A DNA stretch of 64,000 bases from Balneola vulgaris DSM 17893. Its GTDB lineage: Bacteria; Bacteroidota; Rhodothermia; Balneolales; Balneolaceae. Where the stretch lies: positions 1,201,212-1,265,211 of the forward strand of contig NZ_AQXH01000001.1 of assembly GCF_000375465.1 (NCBI RefSeq), given 5' to 3'. The notes beneath the pieces were generated by a model, which saw only the letters and a list, made by a program, of their open reading frames with translations, ran no database searches and was not told the origin of the DNA. Shown here one piece after another: positions 1 to 8,884 of this stretch. Numbering within the stretch: the first letter of the stretch is position 1; each line of letters begins with the position of its first letter. The position numbers and the translations under genes were made by a program.

Positions 1-423
1 ATCAATGGCTACATTGATCATTTCTCGGTCAGTAAAGGGCTTTACTGGGTTATTTAGCAATTCATCAATTTTGCTAAATAACGTTTCATCATCATAGGGC
101 TTGGTAAGATAGTTATCAGCTCCAGCCGATATTCCTTTCATTAAAGAATCGGTGGTAACCATAGAGGTAACCAAAATCACTGGAATCTGGTGTAAACGGC
201 TGTCATTCTTGATTTTACTACACAGCTCATAGCCATCCATTAGTGGCATCTCAACATCACTAATCACAAGATCGGGATATTCAGAACGAACTAATGATAG
301 GGCTTCCTCTCCATTTGGTGCCGTGATAACATCAAACCCTTTATGTATCAACTTATGGCGGGTAAGAGTAACCAATGCAGGGTAATCATCGACCACCAAA
401 ATTTTTGATTTTGTACCAAGCAT
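1..423 (-). CDS. Response regulator receiver-domain protein, C-terminus cut off by window edge
   Basis: The reverse strand stays open from an ATG at 423 to the first base of the window (141 codons, no stop), so only the N-terminal part is visible. It is a CheY-like receiver: acidic pair D12-D13 after ILVV, probable phosphoacceptor D56 in the ISDVEMP stretch, a conserved Thr in VTSM, and the Lys-Pro pair in LTKPYD. After the receiver comes a linker beginning NPVKPFTDRE that leads into an unseen output region. It is divergent from the DAHP synthase gene, with 123 bp between. The domain call is firm. Whether the missing part is an effector, a kinase or nothing cannot be told. Confidence 0.9.
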   Translation of the reverse strand, partial: MLGTKSKILVVDDYPALVTLTRHKLIHKGFDVITAPNGEEALSLVRSEYPDLVISDVEMPLMDGYELCSKIKNDSRLHQIPVILVTSMVTTDSLMKGISAGADNYLTKPYDDETLFSKIDELLNNPVKPFTDREMINVAID

Positions 424-546
424 ATTGTCTACTGATTTATTGCGCTGCTAATATACCTATATATTATATATCCTATAATTAGGGAATTTTTAGAGAGCAT
501 CCTCCCATAAATTCTTATAACTTATGCCGCCTCAAACTCTCATAGC

Positions 547-1905
547 ATGCAAAACACTTTGAAACAGCACTGGAACCCAACTTCTTGGAAAGACAAGCCG
601 ATTAAGCAACTTCCTGAATACCCTAATCAGGAACACTTAACCGAAAGTTATAATAAGCTAACAAAACTCCCCCCTCTTGTAACTTCATGGGAAATTGAGG
701 CCCTTAAGAGCAAGTTAGCTGAAGTCTCAATGGGTAAAAGCTTTTTACTCCAAGGTGGAGATTGTGCAGAGAGTTTTGATGCTACTACCTCCCCTAAAAT
801 TGTGAACATGTTGAAGGTGATGCTCCAGATGAGTTTCATATTGATTCATGAGATGGGAGTGCCTGTACATAGAATTGGACGTATTGCCGGGCAGTATGCT
901 AAGCCCCGATCAAGCGATTTTGAGCAAGTAGGCGACAAAAAGATATACAGTTACCGTGGGGATCTTATCAACCGTTACGAAGCTACTGAAGAAGCCCGAA
1001 TCCCAGACCCAGAACGCTTAATAGAAGGATATCATAAAGCAGGGCTTACTATAAATTTCTTGCGTGCTCTTGCCGATGAAGGCTTTGCTGATTTACGCCA
1101 TCCAGAGCAATGGGAACTCGATTTCATGCTGAATAATAAATATTACGCTGAATACGAGGCTATGGTAGAATCGATTACAAAAGCTGTGCGTTTTATGGAA
1201 TCGATAGCCCCAACTCGCGTAAATAGCTTGCAAAAAGCTGATTTTTACACTTCACATGAAGCATTGAACTTATATTACGATGCTGCTCAAACGCGTGAAG
1301 TTCCTAGAAAAACGGGATTCTTTAATCTGAGTGCACATATGGTTTGGGTGGGTAACCGAACGCGTGAACTTGAAGGGGCTCATGTGGAATATCTACGAGG
1401 CATTCAAAATCCAATTGGCATCAAGGTAGGGACTCCATTCGAAGTTGATGAAACCATCAGGTTAATCGAGACCTTAAACCCTACCCATGAAAGTGGTAAG
1501 ATTGTTCTTATTACCCGTTTTGGAAAAGAAGAGATTGAAAATGGACTTCCTCCACTTATTCAAGCCGTTCGAAAAGAAGGACTCCCAGTGGTTTGGAGTT
1601 CTGATCCTATGCATGGAAATACTTTCGCTACGGATACATCTCTAAAAACTCGCAACTTTGACCATATTCTTGAAGAGATTAAGTCGGCCTTTGCCATTCA
1701 CCGTGCAGAGGGAAGCTACTTAGGTGGAGTTCATTTAGAAATGACAGGGGATAATGTAACTGAATGTGTAGGAGGAGCCAAAGGTTTGAATGAATCTGGA
1801 CTATCTACGAACTACGAAACATTCTGTGATCCTCGTTTGAATTATGAGCAGAGTTTAGAGCTCGCATTTCTTATTGCCAAAGAGTGGAAACAAAGTTATT
1901 TCTGA
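547..1905 (+). CDS. aroF: Class II (plant-type) 3-deoxy-7-phosphoheptulonate synthase
   Basis: Condenses phosphoenolpyruvate and erythrose 4-phosphate in the first step of the shikimate pathway. The 452 residues match the usual length of class II enzymes. The family motif QGGDCAESF is at residues 69-77, with Cys73 the expected metal ligand. Further expected metal ligands are the His in SDPMHGNT, the Glu in GGVHLEMTG and the Asp in FCDPRLN near the C-terminus. Class II enzymes are unrelated in sequence to the E. coli AroFGH type. No Shine-Dalgarno is visible before the ATG. No leader peptide rich in aromatic codons was found upstream. A good terminator follows the stop, so the gene appears monocistronic. 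The symbol is used loosely, since class II genes also appear as aroG or aroH. Confidence 0.95.
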   Translation: MQNTLKQHWNPTSWKDKPIKQLPEYPNQEHLTESYNKLTKLPPLVTSWEIEALKSKLAEVSMGKSFLLQGGDCAESFDATTSPKIVNMLKVMLQMSFILIHEMGVPVHRIGRIAGQYAKPRSSDFEQVGDKKIYSYRGDLINRYEATEEARIPDPERLIEGYHKAGLTINFLRALADEGFADLRHPEQWELDFMLNNKYYAEYEAMVESITKAVRFMESIAPTRVNSLQKADFYTSHEALNLYYDAAQTREVPRKTGFFNLSAHMVWVGNRTRELEGAHVEYLRGIQNPIGIKVGTPFEVDETIRLIETLNPTHESGKIVLITRFGKEEIENGLPPLIQAVRKEGLPVVWSSDPMHGNTFATDTSLKTRNFDHILEEIKSAFAIHRAEGSYLGGVHLEMTGDNVTECVGGAKGLNESGLSTNYETFCDPRLNYEQSLELAFLIAKEWKQSYF

Positions 1906-1929
1906 TTTTCACCATCCATATTTTGATCA

Positions 1930-1961
1930 AAGCCCCTTACAATTGTATGGGGCTTTTTTTT
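1930..1961 (+). terminator. Intrinsic terminator of the DAHP synthase gene
   Basis: AAAGCCCC and GGGGCTTT arms enclose a short loop and are followed by a run of eight T. It lies 25 bp after the stop codon. Confidence 0.85.
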
Positions 1962-2054
1962 ATCTGTCAATTTTGTCAACGGCTCTGACTCCTCGTCAAC
2001 TCTGCTCTGTCATTCTTAATGCCACATTCATAACAGGCTGAAAAAAATTCACGC

Positions 2055-2111
2055 TACTTTTGCAAAGCTGACAGATACTTTCGCAAAAATTCAATTGGCA
2101 TTAAGCTTGTA
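2055..2111 (+). promoter_or_regulatory. Candidate sigma-54-like promoter with two upstream direct repeats (hsp20)
   Basis: TTGGCA at 2095-2100 and TTGTA at 2107-2111 give GG and GT dinucleotides with the 10-base gap expected of a -24/-12 promoter (consensus TTGGCAC-N5-TTGC). Just upstream are two near-identical 13-mers, TACTTTTGCAAAG (2055-2067) and TACTTTCGCAAAA (2076-2088). They start 21 bp apart, two helical turns. They could bind an activator or a heat-shock regulator. The -12 box deviates from consensus (GT for GC), so the sigma factor is a hypothesis. Confidence 0.45.
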
Positions 2112-2169
2112 AAAATGGAACTGAAATTGATGATCAAATAAACAAAATCAAATCAGAGAGGTTCCAATT

Positions 2170-2598
2170 ATGGCACTTATTAAATATCAGAGACCAAACA
2201 CAGATCTATTCTCCAAAAACTTTAATGACATCGTAGATGAAATGTTCAACGGAAGTTTGAACTATAAATCTGATTCATTCATGCCTAATGTTGATGTAGC
2301 TGAAAATGACGCTTCGTTTGAAATTTCAGCTGAACTACCAGGTATTAAGAAAGATGATATAAATATCGAATTAGATAATGGTCGTTTAACCATAAGCGGT
2401 GAGCGTAAATTTCAGAATGAAGAAAACGCTAAAAACTACCACCGTGTAGAAACCAAATACGGCAAGTTCTCCCGTTCATTCTATCTCCCAGATAGTATAA
2501 ACGAAGAGAGCATTAATGCCCAATATGAAGATGGCTTATTAAATATCACCATCGAGAAAAAAGAAGAAAAGGTTAAGAAGAAGATTCAAATAAACTAA
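2170..2598 (+). CDS. Small heat shock protein, Hsp20/alpha-crystallin family
   Basis: An ATP-independent holdase that binds unfolding proteins in the cytoplasm. The 142 residues contain an alpha-crystallin domain at about 40-135. Hallmarks visible are the ISAELPGIKKDDI segment, GRLTISGER, the SRSFYLP beta-strand and the AQYEDGLLNITIEK end of the domain. The short Lys-rich tail (KKKIQIN) is typical. No clear Shine-Dalgarno is seen. It is flanked upstream by a distinctive candidate promoter and downstream by its own terminator, so it is probably a single-gene heat-shock unit. HtrA and ClpB lie nearby as other stress genes. Confidence 0.95.
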   Translation: MALIKYQRPNTDLFSKNFNDIVDEMFNGSLNYKSDSFMPNVDVAENDASFEISAELPGIKKDDINIELDNGRLTISGERKFQNEENAKNYHRVETKYGKFSRSFYLPDSINEESINAQYEDGLLNITIEKKEEKVKKKIQIN

Positions 2599-2630
2599 CC
2601 CTTCAAATCCCATAAATATTAGTTAGTGAT

Positions 2631-2664
2631 GTCGGAGTTGTGTGAAAGCAACTCCGGCTTTTTT
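2631..2664 (+). terminator. Intrinsic terminator after hsp20
   Basis: A 10-bp stem (GTCGGAGTTG with CAACTCCGGC, one G-T pair) and an 8-base loop are followed by six T. The hairpin overlaps what would be the N-terminal codons of an upstream-extended HtrA reading frame, which argues against that extended start. Confidence 0.85.
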
Positions 2665-2748
2665 AATTCCAAATTGTATCAACATACAATATTCAAAGCT
2701 GCTTTCGTTGTAGCAACAGTAATTCAATCGAACATCAAGAATAGACCT

Positions 2749-4233
2749 ATGAATAATACAATAAGAAACATTTTTGGAGTAGCAGCCGCCATATTGGTGA
2801 TGCTTGGAGTTAATGAGATCACCGACAGTAATACCATAAAGCTACCCAGTTATGATACCGATGTCACTTCTGCAGAAAACCGCCCGGTTAACTCATTTAA
2901 AGATTTCAACGATGCAATTGTGGACATCGCTGAGAAGACCAACCCTGCTGTTGTGATGATAACCACTGAAAAGGTGCAGCAGCGAAGAGTTATGCAAAAC
3001 CCATTTTCACAATTCTTTGGGAACCCCTATGGTGGAGATTCAGAGACTCGTGAATACACTCAACGCGGGCTAGGTTCTGGTGTGATTGTATCTGATGAGG
3101 GCTATATCATCACCAACAACCATGTAATTGCCGATGTAGATGAAATAGAGGTACAACTTTATAATGGTGAATCTATAAAGGCAGAACTTGTGGGAGCTGA
3201 TCCGGCAACCGATATCGCTGTTTTAAAGGTTGATATAGAAAATTTGCCCACCGTTAAACTTGGAAATAGCGATGACTTAAAAGTTGGTTCATTTGTGTTG
3301 GCAATTGGTAGCCCACTGAGTGAAAACCTAGCTCATACCGTTTCATTTGGAATTGTATCTGCGAAACAACGTTCCATTGGTTTAATTGGACAAGGCACTG
3401 GCTTTGAAGATTTCATTCAAACAGATGCAGCTATCAACCCTGGGAATTCTGGTGGTGCACTCATTGATATGAATGGAGAGCTTGTCGGCATAAATTCTGC
3501 TATAGCCTCACGATCTGGTGGAAACGACGGTATCGGCTTCGCCATCCCAATTAATTTAGCCAAACGAATTATGGATGATCTTGTTGATGACGGTGAAGTA
3601 TCAAGAGGTTACCTAGGATTATACTTTGGTGGCGAAGTTGATCGCACCATGGCAAAAGCACTTGGCATCGATGACGCTCGCGGGTTTATTGTAGCTCGAG
3701 TAGAAGAAGACGGCCCTGCAGCAAAAGCTGGATTACAAGAGCAAGACGTAGTGGTTTCAATAGACGGTGAGAAAGTAACCAACTGGACCATGTTTAGATC
3801 CAAAATTGGAACTATGAAACCAGGTGAGAAAGTAGAACTAGGCATCCTTCGTGATGAAGATTCCAAAACTATTCAAGTTACTCTTGGTGAACGTGAAGAA
3901 GAGATGTTTGCAACTACTGAGCCTGCAAAGGTTGAGTCGATGGAAGAAAAAATTGGGTTTAATGTTAGCGACCTAACAGACAACTTCCGTCGTCAGCTCC
4001 AATTAGATTCAGATGTTGATGGAATTGTGGTTACTAATATCAAACAAAGTAGTAACGCATATGAGCGTGGACTCCGAAAAGGAGACGTTATTACTGCTGT
4101 AAAGAGAAACAAAGTTAAAACGGAAACTGAATTCTTTGATGAGTTAGAGAAGATCTCGAAAAGTGGCGACGAAGTTGTGCTACTCACAGTTATGCAAAGA
4201 GGTGTTAAGCAGTATATAGCCTTTGAACTGTAA
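2749..4233 (+). CDS. Do/DegP-like (HtrA) periplasmic serine protease with two PDZ domains
   Basis: Envelope quality-control protease and chaperone. I place the start at 2749, where an ATG begins a signal-anchor segment (MNNTIRNIFGVAAAILVMLG). The same frame is open back to 2626, but that stretch runs through the hsp20 terminator. The trypsin-like domain carries the catalytic triad: His in ITNNHVI, Asp in ATDIAVLK and Ser in NPGNSGGAL. A Gly-rich segment (RGLGSGVIV) precedes the His. Two PDZ domains follow, the first at about 285-375 and the second in the last 90 residues. The encoded length is 494 residues, normal for Do-like proteases. It has its own terminator, and stress regulation is likely by function only. 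Confidence 0.95.
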   Translation: MNNTIRNIFGVAAAILVMLGVNEITDSNTIKLPSYDTDVTSAENRPVNSFKDFNDAIVDIAEKTNPAVVMITTEKVQQRRVMQNPFSQFFGNPYGGDSETREYTQRGLGSGVIVSDEGYIITNNHVIADVDEIEVQLYNGESIKAELVGADPATDIAVLKVDIENLPTVKLGNSDDLKVGSFVLAIGSPLSENLAHTVSFGIVSAKQRSIGLIGQGTGFEDFIQTDAAINPGNSGGALIDMNGELVGINSAIASRSGGNDGIGFAIPINLAKRIMDDLVDDGEVSRGYLGLYFGGEVDRTMAKALGIDDARGFIVARVEEDGPAAKAGLQEQDVVVSIDGEKVTNWTMFRSKIGTMKPGEKVELGILRDEDSKTIQVTLGEREEEMFATTEPAKVESMEEKIGFNVSDLTDNFRRQLQLDSDVDGIVVTNIKQSSNAYERGLRKGDVITAVKRNKVKTETEFFDELEKISKSGDEVVLLTVMQRGVKQYIAFEL

Positions 4234-4264
4234 GATCCCCTAACTCTAATATAACTCCATACCA

Positions 4265-4302
4265 TAAAGCCTCTTTTAGGAATAAAAGAGGCTTTATTTT
4301 TT
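4265..4302 (+). terminator. Intrinsic terminator after the HtrA gene
   Basis: An AAAGCCTCTTTTA stem with matching TAAAAGAGGCTTT and a 4-base loop is followed by ATTTTTT. The hairpin is strong and about 30 bp after the stop. Confidence 0.85.
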
Positions 4303-4540
4303 AACTATTTCAGAACCTTATGCTTAAAAAAACACTAAAACCCTTCTCTTTACAAATCATTACAACGAAAAGAGTAATTACTGAAGTTTAATATGCTCTT
4401 TAGTACAAGTTTTTGAGAGCTATGTCGCCTAATAAGGCATATAGTAGTAATAGTGAATTGGAGTTTTTTATAAGAATCGGAAACAAATAAAACCCGATGA
4501 ACTATAAAAGAATGACCCAATTATTGTACCCCGAAAAACC
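4303..4540. other. Intergenic stretch with no convincing gene
   Basis: Part of the 342-bp gap between two convergent genes. It holds only very short frames, such as 22 codons from the ATG at about 4421 and 19 codons from about 4499, the latter running into the next hairpin. None has a visible ribosome site. A weak CTCTTT/AAAGAG hairpin lies near 4350-4375. A small RNA is possible but not shown. Confidence 0.4.
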
Positions 4541-4574
4541 AAAACCCAGTCCCTGATACGGCCTGGGTTTTTTT
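4541..4574 (-). terminator. Terminator of the outer-membrane-type gene, possibly bidirectional
   Basis: AAACCCAG and CTGGGTTT arms. On the minus strand the stem is followed by TTGGTTTTTC. On the plus strand it is followed by seven T. It sits immediately past the minus-strand stop at 4576. Confidence 0.7.
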
Positions 4575-4575
4575 A

Positions 4576-6003
4576 TTAAAACAAATTCTGATTGAAATAA
4601 TAGCTTATCCCTGCATTGATACCCCAATTAAAATTTTTCAGGGATAACTCACGAGTGTCATAATCAGTATTATCATTTCTATACAACAGAGACACCCCCA
4701 CATTTAAGGCCACTTTATTCTCAATGAAATAATAGAAATTGGAATTAAGTCGTGAAGCATAAATATAATCTTTGTTCACACTAGTATCCTTTTGGTTTGC
4801 CAAAGTCACGCTATTCACTAATGATGAATTAAGCTGAAATCTATCGGCGAAATTCCAAAGCCATTCTGCTTCAACGGCTGTTTCATTCATCCAGTTATAT
4901 ACATCAGATTCCTCTAAGGGAAACATCCATACATTCTTTGCATGTAAGGCGAATTGATGATATAAATCGAGGTTTTTATACCAATCATAATTTAGATTTA
5001 CTGAAGCTGAACGACTTGTAGTAGACACCCTATTTTCAATATTAGCTATCTCATCATTTTCTTTGGATAGTTGATTCATATAAGAGTAATCAAGACTTAA
5101 ATATGCTTCATATCCTTCGAAACGATTGCCTAAACTCTCATTAAATACATCATTTAGATAAAATATATCGAATGCCCCTACTTGATCGAGCTTCCCATTA
5201 GTTGCTCTATTCATGTCACCCCAAAATGATTTCAGAAAGCGATCTTTTGTAACCTGATACCCTTGAAACCTTGCGAAGTATTCCGCTGAATTTAAAATCT
5301 CTTCTCGAGCAAATGATTCATTACCCAACGCTTTAAACCTTTCATTCATCCTTAAGGCTCGAATTACGGGTGTTACATTTCGAATTCTTCCAACGCCAAT
5401 TCCTATTTGTGGCCTTACTATGATAGTTCTATTTAACTCTTCCTCATCAATAGTTGAACTACCGTTGCTGTCTATATCTTGAACTTGTTTAGACCATTGG
5501 ATTTCTGAATATAGATTAGTGATTAGAAACGAATTACTTGATAGGTAATAATTATTTTCAGCAGCTAATACCGTTCTTATAGCGTTATTTTTGTTTAAAC
5601 GGCTTTGCTCTATGCCACCGCTCATATTCTCACTTTCTTGCTTATACCTTAACGTATTGCGAGAAAGCTCTGTAAATGTATTTAGCGAAAAGACTCTTTG
5701 TTCACTTTCTTTATAGAGTTGGAAAGTTGGAATTACATTGAGGTTGAAAATTCGATTTGAAACATCATTCTCATTATTTGAAATGGTAGGATTATCATTT
5801 ATTTCCTTGCTCCAACTATACCTTCCATTTGTGCCTATACTACCCGTTCTAATAGAAAAATTTGTATACCCCCAATCTGGAAGCCTATAATCCAGCAAAT
5901 ATTGAAAGTCATCCGGATTTGTAAAGCCCGTACTTACTTGAGCTTTGATTGGAATTGAACTTATAATTACTAACCCAATGATTGATAGTAGCTTTTTATA
6001 CAT
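4576..6003 (-). CDS. Secreted beta-rich protein, probable outer-membrane barrel, function unknown
   Basis: I do not recognise the family. The 475-residue product starts with a clear signal peptide (MYKKLLSIIGLVIISSIPIKAQ), so it is exported. The remainder alternates polar and aromatic residues in short strands and is rich in Asn, Ser, Tyr and Phe, as in outer-membrane beta-barrels. It ends in the aromatic sequence YYFNQNLF, and a terminal Phe is common in barrel proteins recognised by the BAM machinery. A central part (about 150-300) is less strand-like. The gene is alone, convergent to HtrA and divergent from clpB. Barrel topology is inference from composition. Confidence 0.6.
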   Translation of the reverse strand: MYKKLLSIIGLVIISSIPIKAQVSTGFTNPDDFQYLLDYRLPDWGYTNFSIRTGSIGTNGRYSWSKEINDNPTISNNENDVSNRIFNLNVIPTFQLYKESEQRVFSLNTFTELSRNTLRYKQESENMSGGIEQSRLNKNNAIRTVLAAENNYYLSSNSFLITNLYSEIQWSKQVQDIDSNGSSTIDEEELNRTIIVRPQIGIGVGRIRNVTPVIRALRMNERFKALGNESFAREEILNSAEYFARFQGYQVTKDRFLKSFWGDMNRATNGKLDQVGAFDIFYLNDVFNESLGNRFEGYEAYLSLDYSYMNQLSKENDEIANIENRVSTTSRSASVNLNYDWYKNLDLYHQFALHAKNVWMFPLEESDVYNWMNETAVEAEWLWNFADRFQLNSSLVNSVTLANQKDTSVNKDYIYASRLNSNFYYFIENKVALNVGVSLLYRNDNTDYDTRELSLKNFNWGINAGISYYFNQNLF

Positions 6004-6122
6004 GCTATGTGTCCCCTTTTATTAACGATTTAAACAAATATGATTTTACACGTTCTAACATTTTATAGCATATCAATGTGATAAAAATCCTTCCCCATCT
6101 GCTATTAAGTCAGCCCATTTTT

Positions 6123-6138
6123 TTGGCACGATTTTGGA
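6123..6138 (+). promoter_or_regulatory. Candidate sigma-54-like promoter of clpB
   Basis: TTGGCACG at 6123-6130 is a perfect -24 half. The -12 half reads TGGA where TTGC is expected at the right spacing, so it is imperfect. The site lies about 35 bp upstream of the clpB ATG. It resembles the element before hsp20, but the 13-mer repeats seen there are absent here. Confidence 0.3.
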
Positions 6139-6173
6139 CTTAAGCCTTATGGAATTAATATAAAGGACGGATT

Positions 6174-8819
6174 ATGAATTTGAACAAATACACATTAAAA
6201 GCTCAAGAGACTATTCAGCAAGCCTTGGAACTTGCTCAATCTTTGAATAATCAAGCCCTCGAACCGGCTCATATTTTAAAAGCCTTTTTGGTAGACAACG
6301 ACAATGTTGTGGTTACACTTCTAAATAAGCTAGGAGCTAATGTAACTAGCGTGGAGCAAGTTGTAGATGCTGAGTTACAACGACTTCCCAAAGTTCAAGG
6401 TGCATCAGTATCAGGGCAGTACTTATCAGTTACTTCTAAAGAAGCTTTTGATAAAGCTCAAAAAGAAGCTACAGCATTAGGCGATGAATATATTAGCTCT
6501 GAACACATTCTAATAGGGATGTCTGAGACAAAATCAGCTATTGGCTCGCTCTTAAAAGACCAAGGCTGTACAAAAGAAAACATCCTGAAGGTTCTAAAAG
6601 AAGTTAGGGGAAATCAGACCGTAGATGATCCCAACGCTGAAAGTAGATATGCTGCTCTAAAAAAATATGCTCGTGATTTAAACGAACTGGCTGAAAAGAA
6701 CAAATTAGACCCTGTAATTGGTCGCGACCAAGAAATACGGAGAGTGATGCAAATTCTTACTCGCCGCACAAAGAATAACCCGGTTTTAATTGGTGAACCT
6801 GGTGTTGGTAAAACAGCAATTGCCGAAGGTATGGCGTTGCGAATTGTACGAGGAGATGTACCTGAAGGCTTAAAATCTAAACGAATTGTAGCCTTAGATA
6901 TGGGCGCGTTGGTGGCAGGAACAAAGTTTAGAGGCGAATTTGAAGAGCGACTCAAAGCAGTAGTAAAGGAAGTCACTGATTCGGATGGTGAACTCATTCT
7001 CTTTATTGACGAGATTCACACCTTAGTTGGTGCAGGTGCTACAGAAGGTGCCATGGATGCGGCTAATATTCTAAAGCCAGCTCTTGCTCGTGGAGAAATG
7101 CATGCCATCGGTGCTACTACCTTAGATGAGTATCGAAAGTACATTGAGAAAGACAAAGCTCTTGAACGCCGCTTACAAACCGTTTTAGTTGGTGAGCCTT
7201 CCATTGAAGACACCGTTTCTATTCTTCGTGGACTTCAAGAGCGCTACGAAGTTCATCATGGGGTTCGTATTACTGATTCCGCTATTGTAGCTGCTGCTGA
7301 ACTCTCTCATCGATATATAGCTGATCGTTTTTTACCCGATAAAGCTATCGATTTAATAGACGAATCAGCATCACGGTTAAGGCTGCAAATTGATTCTCTT
7401 CCTGAAGAGCTAGATGGCATCGAACGCCAAATTAGGCAGCTCGAAATTGAGCGTGAGGCTTTAAAGCGTGAAAAAGATAAGGGCAAAATTAAAGGGATTG
7501 AGAAAGAGCTTGCGGACCTTGAAGAGCAACGAAGTACTATGCGTGTTCAATGGGAACAGGAAAGAGATACTATTCAAAGAGCACGTGAACTTAAGCAAGC
7601 CATCGAAACCAGCCGTAACGAAGCCGATAAAGCGGAACGCCAAGGCAATTATGAAAAAGTAGCTGAGTTACGATATGGCACCATCACACAATTGGAAAAA
7701 GACCTCGAGCAAACCAAAGCAAAGCTCGACGAAATGCAAAATTCCAAAGCACTACTCAAAGAAGAGGTAGATGCTGAAGATATCGCAGACATCGTGGCAC
7801 GCTGGACGGGTATCCCAGTTAAACGCATGCTTCAAAGTGAACGCCAAAAATTACTCCTTCTTGAAGAAGAGTTACACAAACGAGTAATAGGCCAAGATAA
7901 CGCTATTGAAGCAGTATCAAACGCCGTGCGCCGCTCACGCGCTGGTTTACAAGATGAAGAACGACCCATAGGCTCTTTCTTTTTCTTGGGATCTACAGGT
8001 GTTGGTAAAACTGAGTTAGCCCGTTCATTAGCAGAATTCTTATTCAATGATCAGAATGCGATGATTCGCATCGATATGAGTGAATACATGGAAAAGCATA
8101 GTGTAAGCCGATTGGTTGGAGCGCCTCCAGGCTATGTAGGCTATGATGAAGGTGGACAGTTAACCGAAGCTGTGCGCCGTCATCCATATTCTGTTGTGCT
8201 ACTTGATGAAATTGAAAAGGCACATCCAGATGTGTTTAACATCCTACTACAAGTATTAGATGAAGGCCGATTAACCGACAACAAAGGCGTTACGGTCGAC
8301 TTCAAGAATACTATAATCATCATGACTAGTAATATCGGTTCACATCTCATTGTGAATGAAATGGAGAAATCAGGTGGTGAGCTTGATGAGGAACAGTATG
8401 CAAAACTACAAGAGCAGTTAATAGACCAACTCAAGAAAACTATACGTCCAGAGTTCCTAAACCGTGTGGATGATACGATTGTATTCCACCCCCTTGGAAA
8501 GTCGCATATTCGATCAATTGTAGACATACAATTAAGACGTGTGCATCAACTTTTAGCCAAGAATAAAGTGACGCTTCATATACCTGAAGGGGTAAAGGAT
8601 TGGTTAGCTATAAGAGGTTACGATCCTGTATACGGTGCTCGTCCTCTAAAACGTGTGATTCAACAGAACATCACCAATAAACTAGCCACACAGCTAATTA
8701 TGCGTGATTCAGATGAACCCATAGAATATGAAGCTACCATTAATGCGGCAAAAGACGGAATTGATTTCGCAGAAGTGGTGAATGATCCGGAGAAGTGGGC
8801 AGAAGAAAAATCAAAATGA
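6174..8819 (+). CDS. clpB: ClpB disaggregase (Hsp104 family)
   Basis: Hexameric AAA+ chaperone that pulls polypeptides out of aggregates together with DnaK. Its 881 residues are the normal length. The double Clp-N domain is at about 1-145. The first AAA module has Walker A GEPGVGKT near residue 207 and Walker [11 protein letters not shown] long charged coiled coil (about 400-520), the M-domain that separates ClpB from ClpA and ClpC, follows. The second AAA module has Walker A GSTGVGKT near 605, Walker [13 protein letters not shown], a sensor TSNIGS and the C-terminal GARPLKR. The putative pore loop reads YVGYDEGG. It is monocistronic, ending at a shared terminator region. No frameshift or missing motif was seen. 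Confidence 0.97.
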   Translation: MNLNKYTLKAQETIQQALELAQSLNNQALEPAHILKAFLVDNDNVVVTLLNKLGANVTSVEQVVDAELQRLPKVQGASVSGQYLSVTSKEAFDKAQKEATALGDEYISSEHILIGMSETKSAIGSLLKDQGCTKENILKVLKEVRGNQTVDDPNAESRYAALKKYARDLNELAEKNKLDPVIGRDQEIRRVMQILTRRTKNNPVLIGEPGVGKTAIAEGMALRIVRGDVPEGLKSKRIVALDMGALVAGTKFRGEFEERLKAVVKEVTDSDGELILFIDEIHTLVGAGATEGAMDAANILKPALARGEMHAIGATTLDEYRKYIEKDKALERRLQTVLVGEPSIEDTVSILRGLQERYEVHHGVRITDSAIVAAAELSHRYIADRFLPDKAIDLIDESASRLRLQIDSLPEELDGIERQIRQLEIEREALKREKDKGKIKGIEKELADLEEQRSTMRVQWEQERDTIQRARELKQAIETSRNEADKAERQGNYEKVAELRYGTITQLEKDLEQTKAKLDEMQNSKALLKEEVDAEDIADIVARWTGIPVKRMLQSERQKLLLLEEELHKRVIGQDNAIEAVSNAVRRSRAGLQDEERPIGSFFFLGSTGVGKTELARSLAEFLFNDQNAMIRIDMSEYMEKHSVSRLVGAPPGYVGYDEGGQLTEAVRRHPYSVVLLDEIEKAHPDVFNILLQVLDEGRLTDNKGVTVDFKNTIIIMTSNIGSHLIVNEMEKSGGELDEEQYAKLQEQLIDQLKKTIRPEFLNRVDDTIVFHPLGKSHIRSIVDIQLRRVHQLLAKNKVTLHIPEGVKDWLAIRGYDPVYGARPLKRVIQQNITNKLATQLIMRDSDEPIEYEATINAAKDGIDFAEVVNDPEKWAEEKSK

Positions 8820-8848
8820 GCTGATATTTTACTTTGAGTAAAGCTTTA

Positions 8849-8884
8849 AAGGGATAGAAATTTCGTTTCTATCCCTATTTTTTT
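8849..8884 (+). terminator. Intrinsic terminator of clpB
   Basis: A perfect 10-bp stem, GGGATAGAAA with TTTCTATCCC, has a TTTCG loop and is followed by a T-rich tail. It overlaps the stop codon of the convergent symporter gene. Confidence 0.85.

Noticed and set aside
2626-2748. Upstream extension of the HtrA frame by 41 codons
   Set aside because: The extra codons overlap the hsp20 terminator hairpin and place the signal segment internally. The ATG at 2749 gives a normal signal anchor.
4499-4558. 19-codon frame before the plus-strand terminator
   Set aside because: It ends inside the hairpin and has no codon signature of an attenuator.
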